Below the pieces are notes generated by a model. It saw only the letters and a program-made list of their open reading frames with translations, was not told the DNA's origin and did no database searches. From NCBI GenBank assembly GCA_016704325.1, contig JADJAG010000001.1, positions 496,001 through 560,000 of the forward strand: 64,000 nt of DNA, read 5' to 3'. Below are positions 26,299-35,009 of the stretch, piece by piece. The stretch is from Chitinophagaceae bacterium (GTDB lineage: Bacteria > Bacteroidota > Bacteroidia > Chitinophagales > UBA10324). Numbering within the stretch: position 1 is the first letter of the stretch; each line of letters opens with the position of its first letter. The position numbers were made by a program, and so were the translations under genes.

Positions 26299-27996
26299 AT
26301 GAAATTCAGTGAGATAAATTACAAACGGCCTGAACTCGATCATACCAGGCAACAGATCAATAGCCTCCTTGACGCTTTTAGCAGTTCCAGCGCTACAACT
26401 GAACAGATTGCGCTAATCGAAAAAATATACGAAGCGCGTGCTCATTTTGAAACGATGAGCAATGTGGCCAACATCCGTCACACAATAGATACCAGCGATC
26501 CGTTTTTTGAAAAGGAACAGGAATACTTCGACAACTCTTATCCGATGTACCTGGAACTGGTTTCAGCATTTTATAATAAACTATTGTCATCGCCTTTCCG
26601 GAAAGAACTGGAAGCACATTTCGGGAAGCAACTATTTGAGATAGCAAGGTTGACCCTGAAAATATTTTCTCCTGCCATTATTGAAGACCTTCAAAGAGAA
26701 AATGAACTGACTTCGGCTTATACCAAATTGATTGCCGGAGCAGAGATTGATTTCGATGGAAAAAAACTCAACATCAGCGGTATGGTTCCCTATAAACTGT
26801 CCACTGACAGAACGATACGCAAAACCGCTCATGAAAAGACAGATGCATTCTTTAAAGCAAATGCAGGCGAATTAGACCGTATATTCGATGACTTGGTAAA
26901 AGTGCGACACCTGATAGCGAAAAAACTCGGTTTCGATAATTTTGTAACCGTTGGTTATATGCGCATGTGCCGTACTGATTATGATGCCCATATGGTGAAA
27001 GGCTTTCGCAAAGCCGTAGAGGAGAAAGTAGTGCCTCTAATTACTGTACTCAAACAACGCCAGGCTAAAAGACTTGGATTGGATAGCCTGCTCTATTACG
27101 ATGAGTTGCTCGACTACCGTTCCGGTAATGCAAAGCCAAACGGAACACCGGAATGGATCGTGGAAAATGCACAAAAAATGTACTCAGAACTTTCACCGGA
27201 AACAGGCGAATTTTTCAGGTTCATGATTGATAATGAACTGATGGACCTGGTGAATAAGCCGAACAAAGCAGGCGGCGGTTATTGTACCTTCCTGAGCGAA
27301 ACACGAAGCCCTTTTATTTTTTCAAATTTTAACGGTACCTCCGGAGATATTGATGTGCTCACCCATGAGGCAGGGCATGCATTTCAAACCTATTGCAGCC
27401 GCCACCTTGGGCTGGAAGAATATTATTTTCCCACCAGCGAAGCAGCCGAAATCCATTCAATGAGCATGGAATTTCTAACCTGGCCGTGGATGCATCTGTT
27501 CTTTAACGGGCAGACAGAAAAATACCAGTTCGCTCATATGAGCCATTCGTTGATTTTTCTTCCTTATGGTGTTGCTGTGGATGAGTTTCAGCACCATATC
27601 TATGAACATCCGGAACTTACCCCCGGAGAAAGAAATGCATTCTGGCGTTCTTTAGAAAAAAAATACCTTCCACATCGTCAATATGAAGACAATGAATTTT
27701 TAGAAGGAGGCGGATTCTGGCAACGGCAAGCTCATATTTATAAGCACCCATTCTATTACATAGATTATACCCTTGCACAAATTTGTGCCTTTCAATTCTG
27801 GATTAAATCCAATGAAGACAGGGTTGCAGCGATGAAGGATTATATCAGGCTATGTAATGAAGGGGGCAGCAAGTCATTCCTTGAACTGGTAAAAATTGCA
27901 GCACTTCAATCCCCTTTTGAAGAAGCCACCATTACGAATACTATCAATGTAGTAAAGAACTGGCTGGAAAATATTGATGATAAGGCTTTGAACTGA
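26299..27996 (+). CDS. M3 family oligoendopeptidase (PepF-like)
   Basis: 565 residues from ATG 26299; a TTG two codons upstream is also open. The zinc motif HEAGH (356-360) sits in DVLTHEAGHAFQTY. The third-ligand region follows in the PTSEAAEIHSMSMEFL segment. The long helical N-terminal part covers the active-site channel, so only short peptides enter. Cytoplasmic peptidase for peptide recycling. Terminal segment QSPFEEATITNTINVVKNWL is usual for the family. Confidence 0.93.
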   Translation: MKFSEINYKRPELDHTRQQINSLLDAFSSSSATTEQIALIEKIYEARAHFETMSNVANIRHTIDTSDPFFEKEQEYFDNSYPMYLELVSAFYNKLLSSPFRKELEAHFGKQLFEIARLTLKIFSPAIIEDLQRENELTSAYTKLIAGAEIDFDGKKLNISGMVPYKLSTDRTIRKTAHEKTDAFFKANAGELDRIFDDLVKVRHLIAKKLGFDNFVTVGYMRMCRTDYDAHMVKGFRKAVEEKVVPLITVLKQRQAKRLGLDSLLYYDELLDYRSGNAKPNGTPEWIVENAQKMYSELSPETGEFFRFMIDNELMDLVNKPNKAGGGYCTFLSETRSPFIFSNFNGTSGDIDVLTHEAGHAFQTYCSRHLGLEEYYFPTSEAAEIHSMSMEFLTWPWMHLFFNGQTEKYQFAHMSHSLIFLPYGVAVDEFQHHIYEHPELTPGERNAFWRSLEKKYLPHRQYEDNEFLEGGGFWQRQAHIYKHPFYYIDYTLAQICAFQFWIKSNEDRVAAMKDYIRLCNEGGSKSFLELVKIAALQSPFEEATITNTINVVKNWLENIDDKALN

Positions 27997-28166
27997 AGAA
28001 ACTGCATGAGCCTCCCGGTACGTAGCCTGCTTCAGCCTTATTGTCGCCCTGACACTTAGATTGTTTCAATTCGAAAGGTTCAAAGAAAGCTGGTGTGTAT
28101 CCAGCGTTACGTTTTCCAATTGCTGGCAGGAATCCAGTATTATTTTTCAATTTGCCAGCCTTGGTT

Positions 28167-28174
28167 TACCTTTG
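28167..28174 (+). promoter_or_regulatory. Bacteroidota -7 box
   Basis: TACCTTTG, 18 bases before the ATG at 28193. It supports that ATG over a start further upstream at 28061. Confidence 0.45.
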
Positions 28175-28192
28175 CCGAAAATTTTAAGGTTT

Positions 28193-29041
28193 ATGATCAA
28201 AAAAATACTGCTCCTATCATTTATATCCATAGTAACATTTGGTATAGTAAGCTCTACAATGAACAGTGCGCACAGCAATGGTTCAGGAGCACCTACGGGA
28301 AATACCGGTTCACCTGCAGATAATAAAACATGTGCACAAACAAGCTGCCACCCCGGCCCTGCAACAGCAATAGCAGGTGCAATAACATCAGACGTACCTG
28401 CATCAGGATATGTTCCCGGCAACACCTATACAATAACAGCGACTGTTTCAGACCCAAGTTTGGTTAAATTTGGATTCCAGATTTCTCCTCAAAACACTAC
28501 CGGAACCTTGTTGGGTACCATGGCCCTTCTAAATACCACAACTACCAAGTTTACCAGTGCTTCTTCAAAATATATCACGCATAAAAGTACAGGCACCTCC
28601 TTCCCTTCACATACTGCCAGTTGGAGTTTCTCGTGGACAGCACCGGTAAGTGGTACGGGTGCAGTAACTTTTTACGGAGCTTTTAATTTTACCAACAATA
28701 ATGAAGATGAAAGCGGAGATCAAATCCGTACTTCTACGCTTACCATACAGGAAGATTTCGGTGTTGGCATTAACGATGCAAAAGATTTAGTTGCCCTGCA
28801 ACTTTACCCGAATCCTGCAACAGATAATATTCAGCTGAGTTATTCACTTAACAGTACACAGCGTGTTGTTATTTCTCTTTATAACTTATCAGGAAGTAAG
28901 ATTACTGAACTTGTAAATGAAACACAACAAGCGGGTAATTATAATGCAGCTTATTCATTAAGTGATTATTCAACCGGTGTTTACATGATTGTCTTAAAAA
29001 CCGGCGAGCAAACACTAACAAGAAAAGTCGTGAAGCTTTAG
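28193..29041 (+). CDS. T9SS type A protein with Reeler/'choice-of-anchor'-like domain and haem-like CX4CH motif
   Basis: 282 residues from ATG 28193, where a hydrophobic signal peptide begins; 44 extra upstream codons do not look like protein. Cys47-AQTS-Cys52-His53 in the segment GSPADNKTCAQTSCHPG resembles a CX4CH haem c attachment site. The middle part (about 65-190, with the paired WSFSWTAP and VTFYGAFNFTN strands) has a Reeler-like beta sandwich. A T9SS type A sorting domain covers the last 80 residues (LQLYPNPATDN... to RKVVKL). A surface protein, perhaps with electron-transfer capacity; the haem is inferred from the motif only. Confidence 0.8.
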   Translation: MIKKILLLSFISIVTFGIVSSTMNSAHSNGSGAPTGNTGSPADNKTCAQTSCHPGPATAIAGAITSDVPASGYVPGNTYTITATVSDPSLVKFGFQISPQNTTGTLLGTMALLNTTTTKFTSASSKYITHKSTGTSFPSHTASWSFSWTAPVSGTGAVTFYGAFNFTNNNEDESGDQIRTSTLTIQEDFGVGINDAKDLVALQLYPNPATDNIQLSYSLNSTQRVVISLYNLSGSKITELVNETQQAGNYNAAYSLSDYSTGVYMIVLKTGEQTLTRKVVKL

Positions 29042-29090
29042 AAACTTCACACAGCCTTTTTATTGTTTGAATTGGGCATTGAGTGTTGGA

Positions 29091-29176
29091 TCTTGAAAAA
29101 TCTCAATACTCATTACTCAATACTCATTACTCAATACTCATTACTCAATACTCATTACTCAGTTGTAAGACCCCCT
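29091..29176. repeat. tandem 14-mer repeat, next to a degenerate MITE end
   Basis: TCAATACTCATTAC is repeated about four and a half times from 29098 to 29160. The next bases, CAGTTGTAAGACCCCC, loosely resemble the end sequence of the MITE-like family. The 14-mer looks like the 'actcaatactcatt' module found inside those elements. Confidence 0.6.
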
Positions 29177-29200
29177 TTTTAAAAATTCAGCAAGCTCCAT

Positions 29201-30442
29201 TTAATAAAGCATGCTCAATGGATTCTCCAGGAAGGATTTAAAAGTCTGCAGGAATCTTGCACCGGTTGCGCCATCAACTACACGATGATCGCAGGATAAG
29301 GTTACCGTCAATACCGAGGCAATTTTTATTTCTTCGTTAATGACAGCAGGCACTTTCTTTAATTTGCCAATAGCCATGATGCAGGCATCCGGCGGATTGA
29401 TAATGGCGGTAAACTCATCAATGTCCATCATCCCCAGGTTGGAGATTGTAAAGGTATTTCCCTGCATCTCATCCGGCTGCAGTTTCTTCTCTTTAGCTTT
29501 TGCAGAAAATGACTTTGCTTCAGCACTGATCTGCGACAAAGATTTCTGGTCAGCAAATTTAATAACCGGCACCAACAGTCCCTCTTCCACTGCTACGGCC
29601 ATGCCGATGTGAATATGGTGGTTGTAGCGAATCTTCTCTGTAAGCCAGCTAGAGTTTACCTTCGGATGCTGTTTCAATGCAAGGGCAACAGCTTTTATCA
29701 CAATATCGTTATAGGAAATTTTCTTATCTGGAAACCGGAGGTTCAATGCCTCGCGCGCAGATACGCAACGATCCATATTAATCTCCATGGTCAGATAAAA
29801 ATGCGGAGCACCGAATTTACTTTCCGCTAACCTCCGGGCTATTGTCTTGCGCATTTGCGACACCGGTATTTCTTCATAGGACTCCTCGCCTGCAGTAAAA
29901 GTCTTTATTCCTTTACCAGCAGATCCATCTGAAGTGGTTAGAAAATTCTCCACATCACGCTTTACAATTCTGCCCTCGTCGCCGGAGCCTTTGATTGCAT
30001 CGATTGAAACACCTGACTCACTCGCAATTTTCTTTGCCAGTGGAGAAGCTTTTATCCTGCCCGATTCCCTGGATGTTACTTCAGTAGTTGCCGGAACCAC
30101 AACTTCTTCTTTAGTGGGTGGAGCCTGCTGTTTATTTTTAGCAATTACTTCAGTTGTAACATTTTTACTATTTGATGATTCTAACAAAGATTTATAATCT
30201 TCCCCTTCTTTCCCTAAAATAGCAATTACTTCATCCACTTTTACTGATTGCCCCTTATCCGGCCCGATATACAATAAAACGCCTTCCTGGAAGCTTTCAA
30301 ATTCCATAACAGCTTTGTCGGTTTCGATTTCGGCCAGCAGCTCGCCGGATTTAATCTTGTCTCCTACCTTTTTGTGCCAGGCAACGATTACACCTTCTGT
30401 CATCGTATCGCTCATCTTGGGCATGCGTACTACATCAGCCAT
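29201..30442 (-). CDS. pyruvate dehydrogenase complex dihydrolipoamide acetyltransferase (E2)
   Basis: 413 residues from ATG 30442, which gives the standard E2 start MADVVRMPKMSDTMTEG. The lipoyl domain (1-80) has the lipoylated Lys43 in ETDKAVMEFE. A proline/lysine-rich linker and an E1/E3-binding domain (about 148-187, RIKASPLAKKIA) follow. The catalytic acyltransferase domain ends with His386 and Asp390 in CDHRVVDG. It transfers the acetyl group to CoA. No E1 or E3 gene is next to it, so the complex is encoded in separate places. Confidence 0.94.
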   Translation of the reverse strand: MADVVRMPKMSDTMTEGVIVAWHKKVGDKIKSGELLAEIETDKAVMEFESFQEGVLLYIGPDKGQSVKVDEVIAILGKEGEDYKSLLESSNSKNVTTEVIAKNKQQAPPTKEEVVVPATTEVTSRESGRIKASPLAKKIASESGVSIDAIKGSGDEGRIVKRDVENFLTTSDGSAGKGIKTFTAGEESYEEIPVSQMRKTIARRLAESKFGAPHFYLTMEINMDRCVSAREALNLRFPDKKISYNDIVIKAVALALKQHPKVNSSWLTEKIRYNHHIHIGMAVAVEEGLLVPVIKFADQKSLSQISAEAKSFSAKAKEKKLQPDEMQGNTFTISNLGMMDIDEFTAIINPPDACIMAIGKLKKVPAVINEEIKIASVLTVTLSCDHRVVDGATGARFLQTFKSFLENPLSMLY

Positions 30443-30625
30443 AATAACTTTTACTTTAGTTTGCCAAAAATAGGAAAAAGCAGGTCTCGTTGCATAAAAC
30501 ATGGTGTTGATCGTGTCATCTGCTATTCCTATGCTTTTTGTTATTTCGCTCTCCGGGGAATAATGCCATAATTCATACTTTGCTTCAACGTATCCTCTAA
30601 AAAAATATCCTGCAGTAGACTTCCA

Positions 30626-32410
30626 TTAATAGTCCAGTTCCAGCTTCAGCCGATCCTTGAGCTCCTGAAGTTTAGGATTTTTCTGCACCATGTGGTTAAA
30701 CTTCTCACCAGTGGTATAAGGTTTCCTGGACGATTCTGCCCTTGATTTTTGCTTGTCGACCTGTATCACCAGGTCAATGGCTTTTTTGTCTAACTCCTTT
30801 TTAAGGAAATAATACATCTCTTCCCTTTCTCCATTCAGTGTGCTCAGGTATGATTCTGTTCCAACACGAATGAGTACGGTCTTGTTACCCACTATCTCCG
30901 GAGGAAATGCTTCAAGAATCTTTAAAATAACCTGCTTCTTCTCTTCTTCAATAATTTTCAGATAACTCTTCCAAACCTGTTGAAACGCGTATTTATCAAT
31001 CTCATCGAACACCGCTTCATCTGTTTTCTGCAGTTGATCCTGCACGACCTCTTCAGTTGGTTTCTCTAATAGCTCTTTCTTAAGACTGTCTAAAGATGTC
31101 AGCCTGACTCCGGCACCACGGCCGGCAGTTTTCCGAGGCGCACTTTTTTCTTCCGCTTGTGTTGTTGTTGTTGATCCGGTAGTTGACTGGATAACAGGTT
31201 CTTTTGTTACGACCGGCAAATCCGCTGACTTTTCTGTTCTTGCGGGTGAAATAGGTTCACCTTCTTTCAGGGATTTTTTTTTTAATCCGGATACCGGTTC
31301 TTTAGAGAGTTCAATAGCGTGGGGAAGATGGCAAAGCTTAATCAATACCAGTTCCACACAAAGGCGCTTGTTTTTGCTGGCTTTGTATTGAAATTCCGAT
31401 TCATTTAGTAAAGCCAGACCTGAAACGAGAAAAGATGCAGGTGTATATGCAGCTTGTTGTGTATACCGCTTTCTGATACCCTCTGAAAAATCCATCAAAA
31501 CCTGTGTTGAATCATCCTTTGCCACTAATAAATCACGGAAATGATCCGACAACCCACTAAGGAAATTTTCTCCATCAAATCCTTTTTGAAGAATAGTGTT
31601 GAAGGTAAGCAGTGAAACAGAGGTATCCGCAGCAAGAAATGCATCCGTCAGTTTGAAAAAATAATCATAATCCAGCACGTTCAGGTTCTCCACTACCGTT
31701 GCATACTCTATTTTATGGTTGGCAAAGATGCTGATCCGGTCGAACATGGAAAGTGCATCACGCAATGCGCCATCAGCCTTCTGGGCAATAATATGTAAGG
31801 CATCTGCTTCTGCTTCAATATTTTCTTTTTTCGCTATGCCCTGTAAGTGGAGCACCATGTCTTCCGTTTTGATTCTGTTGAAATCAAATATCTGGCAACG
31901 GGAAAGAATGGTCGGAATAATCTTGTGCTTTTCGGTGGTAGCCAGAATAAATATGGCATATGGTGGCGGTTCCTCCAGCGTCTTCAAAAAGGCATTGAAG
32001 GCAGCCTGTGACAACATGTGTACTTCATCAATAATATAGATCTTCTTTTTACCAGTCTGTGGCGCAAACCGAACCTGCTCGATGAGCGTCCTGATATCCT
32101 CCACAGAATTATTGGAAGCGGCATCCAATTCATGAATATTGAATGAAGCATTGTGATTAAATGCTTCACAGGCAGCACAGGTATTGCATGGTTCGAAATC
32201 GGCGGTTATCTGCTCGCAGTTAACCGCTTTGGCAAGAATACGCGCACAGGTAGTTTTGCCAACGCCACGAGGACCACAAAACAGGAAAGCCTGCGCAAGC
32301 TGACCTGTACGAATAGCATTTTTCAATGTATTGGTAACCTGGGGTTGTCCAATTACATCTTCAAATCGTGCAGGTCTGTACTTCCGGGCTGATACAATGA
32401 AATTTTCCAT
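30626..32410 (-). CDS. dnaX: DNA polymerase III subunit gamma/tau
   Basis: 594 residues from ATG 32410; an open frame reaches further upstream to 32623 but those codons overlap the next gene and match no dnaX protein. Walker A GPRGVGKT is at 46-53, the zinc cysteines Cys75, 78 and 81 with Cys65 nearby, the DEVH Walker B at 128-131 and the sensor SRC at 170-172. The N-terminal AAA+ clamp-loader domains are followed by a Pro/Thr/Ser-rich linker and a poorly conserved C-terminal part. No A-rich slippage site was looked for exhaustively. A TATATTTG box lies just upstream (32421-32428, minus strand). Confidence 0.94.
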   Translation of the reverse strand: MENFIVSARKYRPARFEDVIGQPQVTNTLKNAIRTGQLAQAFLFCGPRGVGKTTCARILAKAVNCEQITADFEPCNTCAACEAFNHNASFNIHELDAASNNSVEDIRTLIEQVRFAPQTGKKKIYIIDEVHMLSQAAFNAFLKTLEEPPPYAIFILATTEKHKIIPTILSRCQIFDFNRIKTEDMVLHLQGIAKKENIEAEADALHIIAQKADGALRDALSMFDRISIFANHKIEYATVVENLNVLDYDYFFKLTDAFLAADTSVSLLTFNTILQKGFDGENFLSGLSDHFRDLLVAKDDSTQVLMDFSEGIRKRYTQQAAYTPASFLVSGLALLNESEFQYKASKNKRLCVELVLIKLCHLPHAIELSKEPVSGLKKKSLKEGEPISPARTEKSADLPVVTKEPVIQSTTGSTTTTQAEEKSAPRKTAGRGAGVRLTSLDSLKKELLEKPTEEVVQDQLQKTDEAVFDEIDKYAFQQVWKSYLKIIEEEKKQVILKILEAFPPEIVGNKTVLIRVGTESYLSTLNGEREEMYYFLKKELDKKAIDLVIQVDKQKSRAESSRKPYTTGEKFNHMVQKNPKLQELKDRLKLELDY

Positions 32411-32490
32411 CGCTGAGCTACAAATATATTCTATCCAAACTAAAAGGGAACAAGAAAAAATGTCAGTAAAAGCAGGTATGCAGGTAATAG

Positions 32491-32853
32491 CTACCTGTTG
32501 CTTTTTGCAATACCCTCCAAAATAGAATTGATCAAAGCAAGTATTACAGAAAATAAAAGCGCCCACCAAAATCCATCCACCAGGAAGCCGGGAACAATTT
32601 TGCTGGCCAGCAAAATAACACATGCATTAATAACCAATAGAAATAAGCCAAGCGTAATAAACGTAACAGGCAGTGTAAGAATGACCATGATGGGTTTGAT
32701 CACGGCATCAAGCAGTGCCAGCACAGCAGCTACGATTACTGCACCCAGCATGCCATCCACTTTAACTCCCGGAAGCAGGTAAGCAGTAATCAATACTGCA
32801 AGGCCGCTTACCAATATGCGCGCAAAAAAATTAAGGTATCTGTCTTTTTCCAA
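32491..32853 (-). CDS. 4-TM membrane protein, phage holin family IV (PF04020-like)
   Basis: 120 residues with four hydrophobic segments (about 11-30, 33-50, 55-77, 90-112). The motif NFFARILVSGLAVLITAYLLPG and the ALLDAVIKPIMVILTLPVTFITLGLFLLVINA stretch (split here by the helix breaks) are characteristic of this widely kept family of unknown role. It starts with TTG at 32853. Despite the family name it sits in no phage context. It is 80 bases upstream of dnaX on the same strand. Confidence 0.82.
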   Translation of the reverse strand: MEKDRYLNFFARILVSGLAVLITAYLLPGVKVDGMLGAVIVAAVLALLDAVIKPIMVILTLPVTFITLGLFLLVINACVILLASKIVPGFLVDGFWWALLFSVILALINSILEGIAKSNR

Positions 32854-32991
32854 TTATATCAATTTGTTTTAACCGGAATTACTTCGATTAAATCAACTGC
32901 ATTCTGATTCTGAATAAATGTACCCCTCATTTTCTTCGTGAACAAACTTGAGATTACGTATAAAAATAACCGGATCTCCTCCATTGCCCGG

Positions 32992-33501
32992 TCAATCTTC
33001 GGCATCCTTAAAGTACAATTTAGGAAATTCAAAAAAATCCAGTTTGCCATTGCCGGAAGCTACCTCCTGCCAACTGTCAAATGGAAAACTGATTGCACAA
33101 ATTCCACAAGTGGGCACATTGTCGATGCCGGCATTGCATAAAAAATTAGTGAAGCTGGTAATTCCCGGATTATGGCCAAATAAGCAAACCACAGAATTTT
33201 TGTCTGGTAACTGCTTTACAATTTCTATAAGCTCCTCCAGTTCTGCCAGGTAGAGCCCTTTATCCTGTATGATGTGATCTTTCTTATATCCTAATTCCTT
33301 TGCGAAAATTTTAGCTGTCAACAATGCTCTTGTCGCGGTGCTTGTGATGATCAGGTCAGTTGTTATGTGCTTCTTCTTTAAGACCGTTGCCATAAAAGGG
33401 GCATCATGTTCGCCGCGCTTATTAAGCGTGCGATCATGGTCATCGAGGCGTGTATCCTTCCAGCTTGATTTAGCATGCCGGATTAATAATAGCAGTTTCA
33501 T
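32992..33501 (-). CDS. histidine phosphatase family protein, SixA type
   Basis: 169 residues. The catalytic segment LLLIRHAKSSW gives the RHG-type nucleophile His9, and DHDRTLNKRGEHDAP and the second His in LFGHNPGI complete the site. The family includes SixA, which removes phosphate from histidine phosphotransfer proteins, and other small acid phosphatases. It begins 2 bases before the stop of the HD/DUF5706 gene region (33504), so the two genes are probably co-transcribed. Confidence 0.87.
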   Translation of the reverse strand: MKLLLLIRHAKSSWKDTRLDDHDRTLNKRGEHDAPFMATVLKKKHITTDLIITSTATRALLTAKIFAKELGYKKDHIIQDKGLYLAELEELIEIVKQLPDKNSVVCLFGHNPGITSFTNFLCNAGIDNVPTCGICAISFPFDSWQEVASGNGKLDFFEFPKLYFKDAED

Positions 33502-33503
33502 GA

Positions 33504-34745
33504 TTAATATTGATAATTGCCAACAGTTTGCTGCGGCAGGTATAAAAAGTTGTACCAGTAACTAAAAGCAAAAGAAAGCACAGAAATAATAATTCCCCAC
33601 ATAAAAACAGTATAAGCAATTCTGATCAGAAAATATTTTCTTCCTAAAACTTTGCCAAGAAAATACAAATCCCTGATTAGGCTGCCGTACAGAAATTCAC
33701 GATCTTTCATCATTTCCATGAAGCCCCAACTGAAATCATTCATTTCCATTTTATGAAAATTGCCAAAAAACAAGAGGTTGGCACGCTTGTTTTCCACATC
33801 TTCTCTTGTGGTGTTCCCTTTGGTCAGTTTCGGCCGTGTAGACAGAATCGCGAAAATGATAGAGATCAGGCAAACAAACATCAGGATAGCTGTTGGAATC
33901 ACCAGGAAGAAGTTTGTTTGCACATCCAGTTTTGAAACCATATTGGCCAAAGCAAAAGAAAGGATAATGCCATTAATTGACAACAGGAAATTCGCTTTGT
34001 CATCAGCCATTTTGGAAAGATTCATATGATTGTTTACCGTCAGCCGGAAAACCGTTTCAATGCCTCGATCAGGACGATTTTCTTTATTCGCCTTTTCAGA
34101 TTCCTTACTTATTTTCTTCAGCTTCTGGTTATCTTCTTCCTTTTCCAGTTTCTGAAGCATACTTCTCAATTCCAGCACATGGCTGTTCTTTCTTTTCTCA
34201 AATGCGAGGTAACAGAATGGTGTATGATACTTATGATGGGTTAGGAAATCAATCTCTGATTTAATCCATTCAATGTTTTCATATTTTTTGTTTAAAACGA
34301 GTTCATGCTCCTGGCGAAGCAGGTTGGCATTGTCGAAATACTTCTTGCTGGCAATGCCTGACAAGTCTGCATCACAAAGCACATACTCGAGCAGGTTTGT
34401 TGGCCGCTGCGGATATCTTGAAGCATCAATGCACCCTACAATCCTGGCAATCTTTTCAGCAGGATATAGATTTTCGGATAAGAAGCGTGTGGCAATCTCT
34501 TTGCTCTTGTCCTCATGACCATCATAGGTTTCTGTAAATCCGATATCATGGAACCAGGCAGCAAGTACCACCAGCTCTGTTTCTTCTTTGGAAAGCTCTA
34601 TGCCTTCTGCAATCTCCAGAACAGCATCTACTACTTCTACTGTATGGCTGTAATTGTGATAGATATAACTGGCCGGCAGCTTTTCACGCAGCAAATTGAA
34701 AACATAGTCGGCAGCCTTTTGAACTATTGGTGATGGTTTCTTCAT
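33504..34745 (-). CDS. HD-domain phosphohydrolase fused to a Pycsar-effector-like (DUF5706) membrane domain
   Basis: 413 residues from ATG 34745 (a TTG at 34757 is also open). The N-terminal HD domain has His34 (HNYSHTV), the His66-Asp67 pair (AWFHDIGF) and Asp125 (LCDADLSG). After a charged linker (about 195-225) comes the DUF5706 signature NHMNLSKMADDKANFLLSING (split, about 240-260) and three membrane helices (about 254-272, 280-301 and 376-402). DUF5706 is the membrane effector domain of Pycsar anti-phage systems, where it responds to cyclic pyrimidine nucleotides. Here no cyclase gene is adjacent, so the HD part may degrade or sense a nucleotide signal. Function is not established. Confidence 0.8.
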   Translation of the reverse strand: MKKPSPIVQKAADYVFNLLREKLPASYIYHNYSHTVEVVDAVLEIAEGIELSKEETELVVLAAWFHDIGFTETYDGHEDKSKEIATRFLSENLYPAEKIARIVGCIDASRYPQRPTNLLEYVLCDADLSGIASKKYFDNANLLRQEHELVLNKKYENIEWIKSEIDFLTHHKYHTPFCYLAFEKRKNSHVLELRSMLQKLEKEEDNQKLKKISKESEKANKENRPDRGIETVFRLTVNNHMNLSKMADDKANFLLSINGIILSFALANMVSKLDVQTNFFLVIPTAILMFVCLISIIFAILSTRPKLTKGNTTREDVENKRANLLFFGNFHKMEMNDFSWGFMEMMKDREFLYGSLIRDLYFLGKVLGRKYFLIRIAYTVFMWGIIISVLSFAFSYWYNFLYLPQQTVGNYQY

Positions 34746-35009
34746 ATCGCACTTCAATGGCCCAAAATTAACTTTTGTTGTTTAAGAATATAACAAATCA
34801 GCAGCCTGATTTTCATCATGGATTAATGGCTATCAGGCTTATTGCATTCATCCTAAAGGGGGACTACGCATATTTCAAGCACCTGGTATCGTTAACCCGG
34901 GTGATTCCAATGATCAATTATCATTACAAGGCTAAAAATGCCGGCTCAAAAATCATAATTCCATTAATTTCACAATTCTCATTGCATCACCAAATCACGA
35001 TCCGTCCCT

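Noticed and set aside
32491..32853. Phage holin in a prophage
   Set aside because: Family name only. The neighbours are dnaX and sixA; there are no phage genes, integrase or attachment site.
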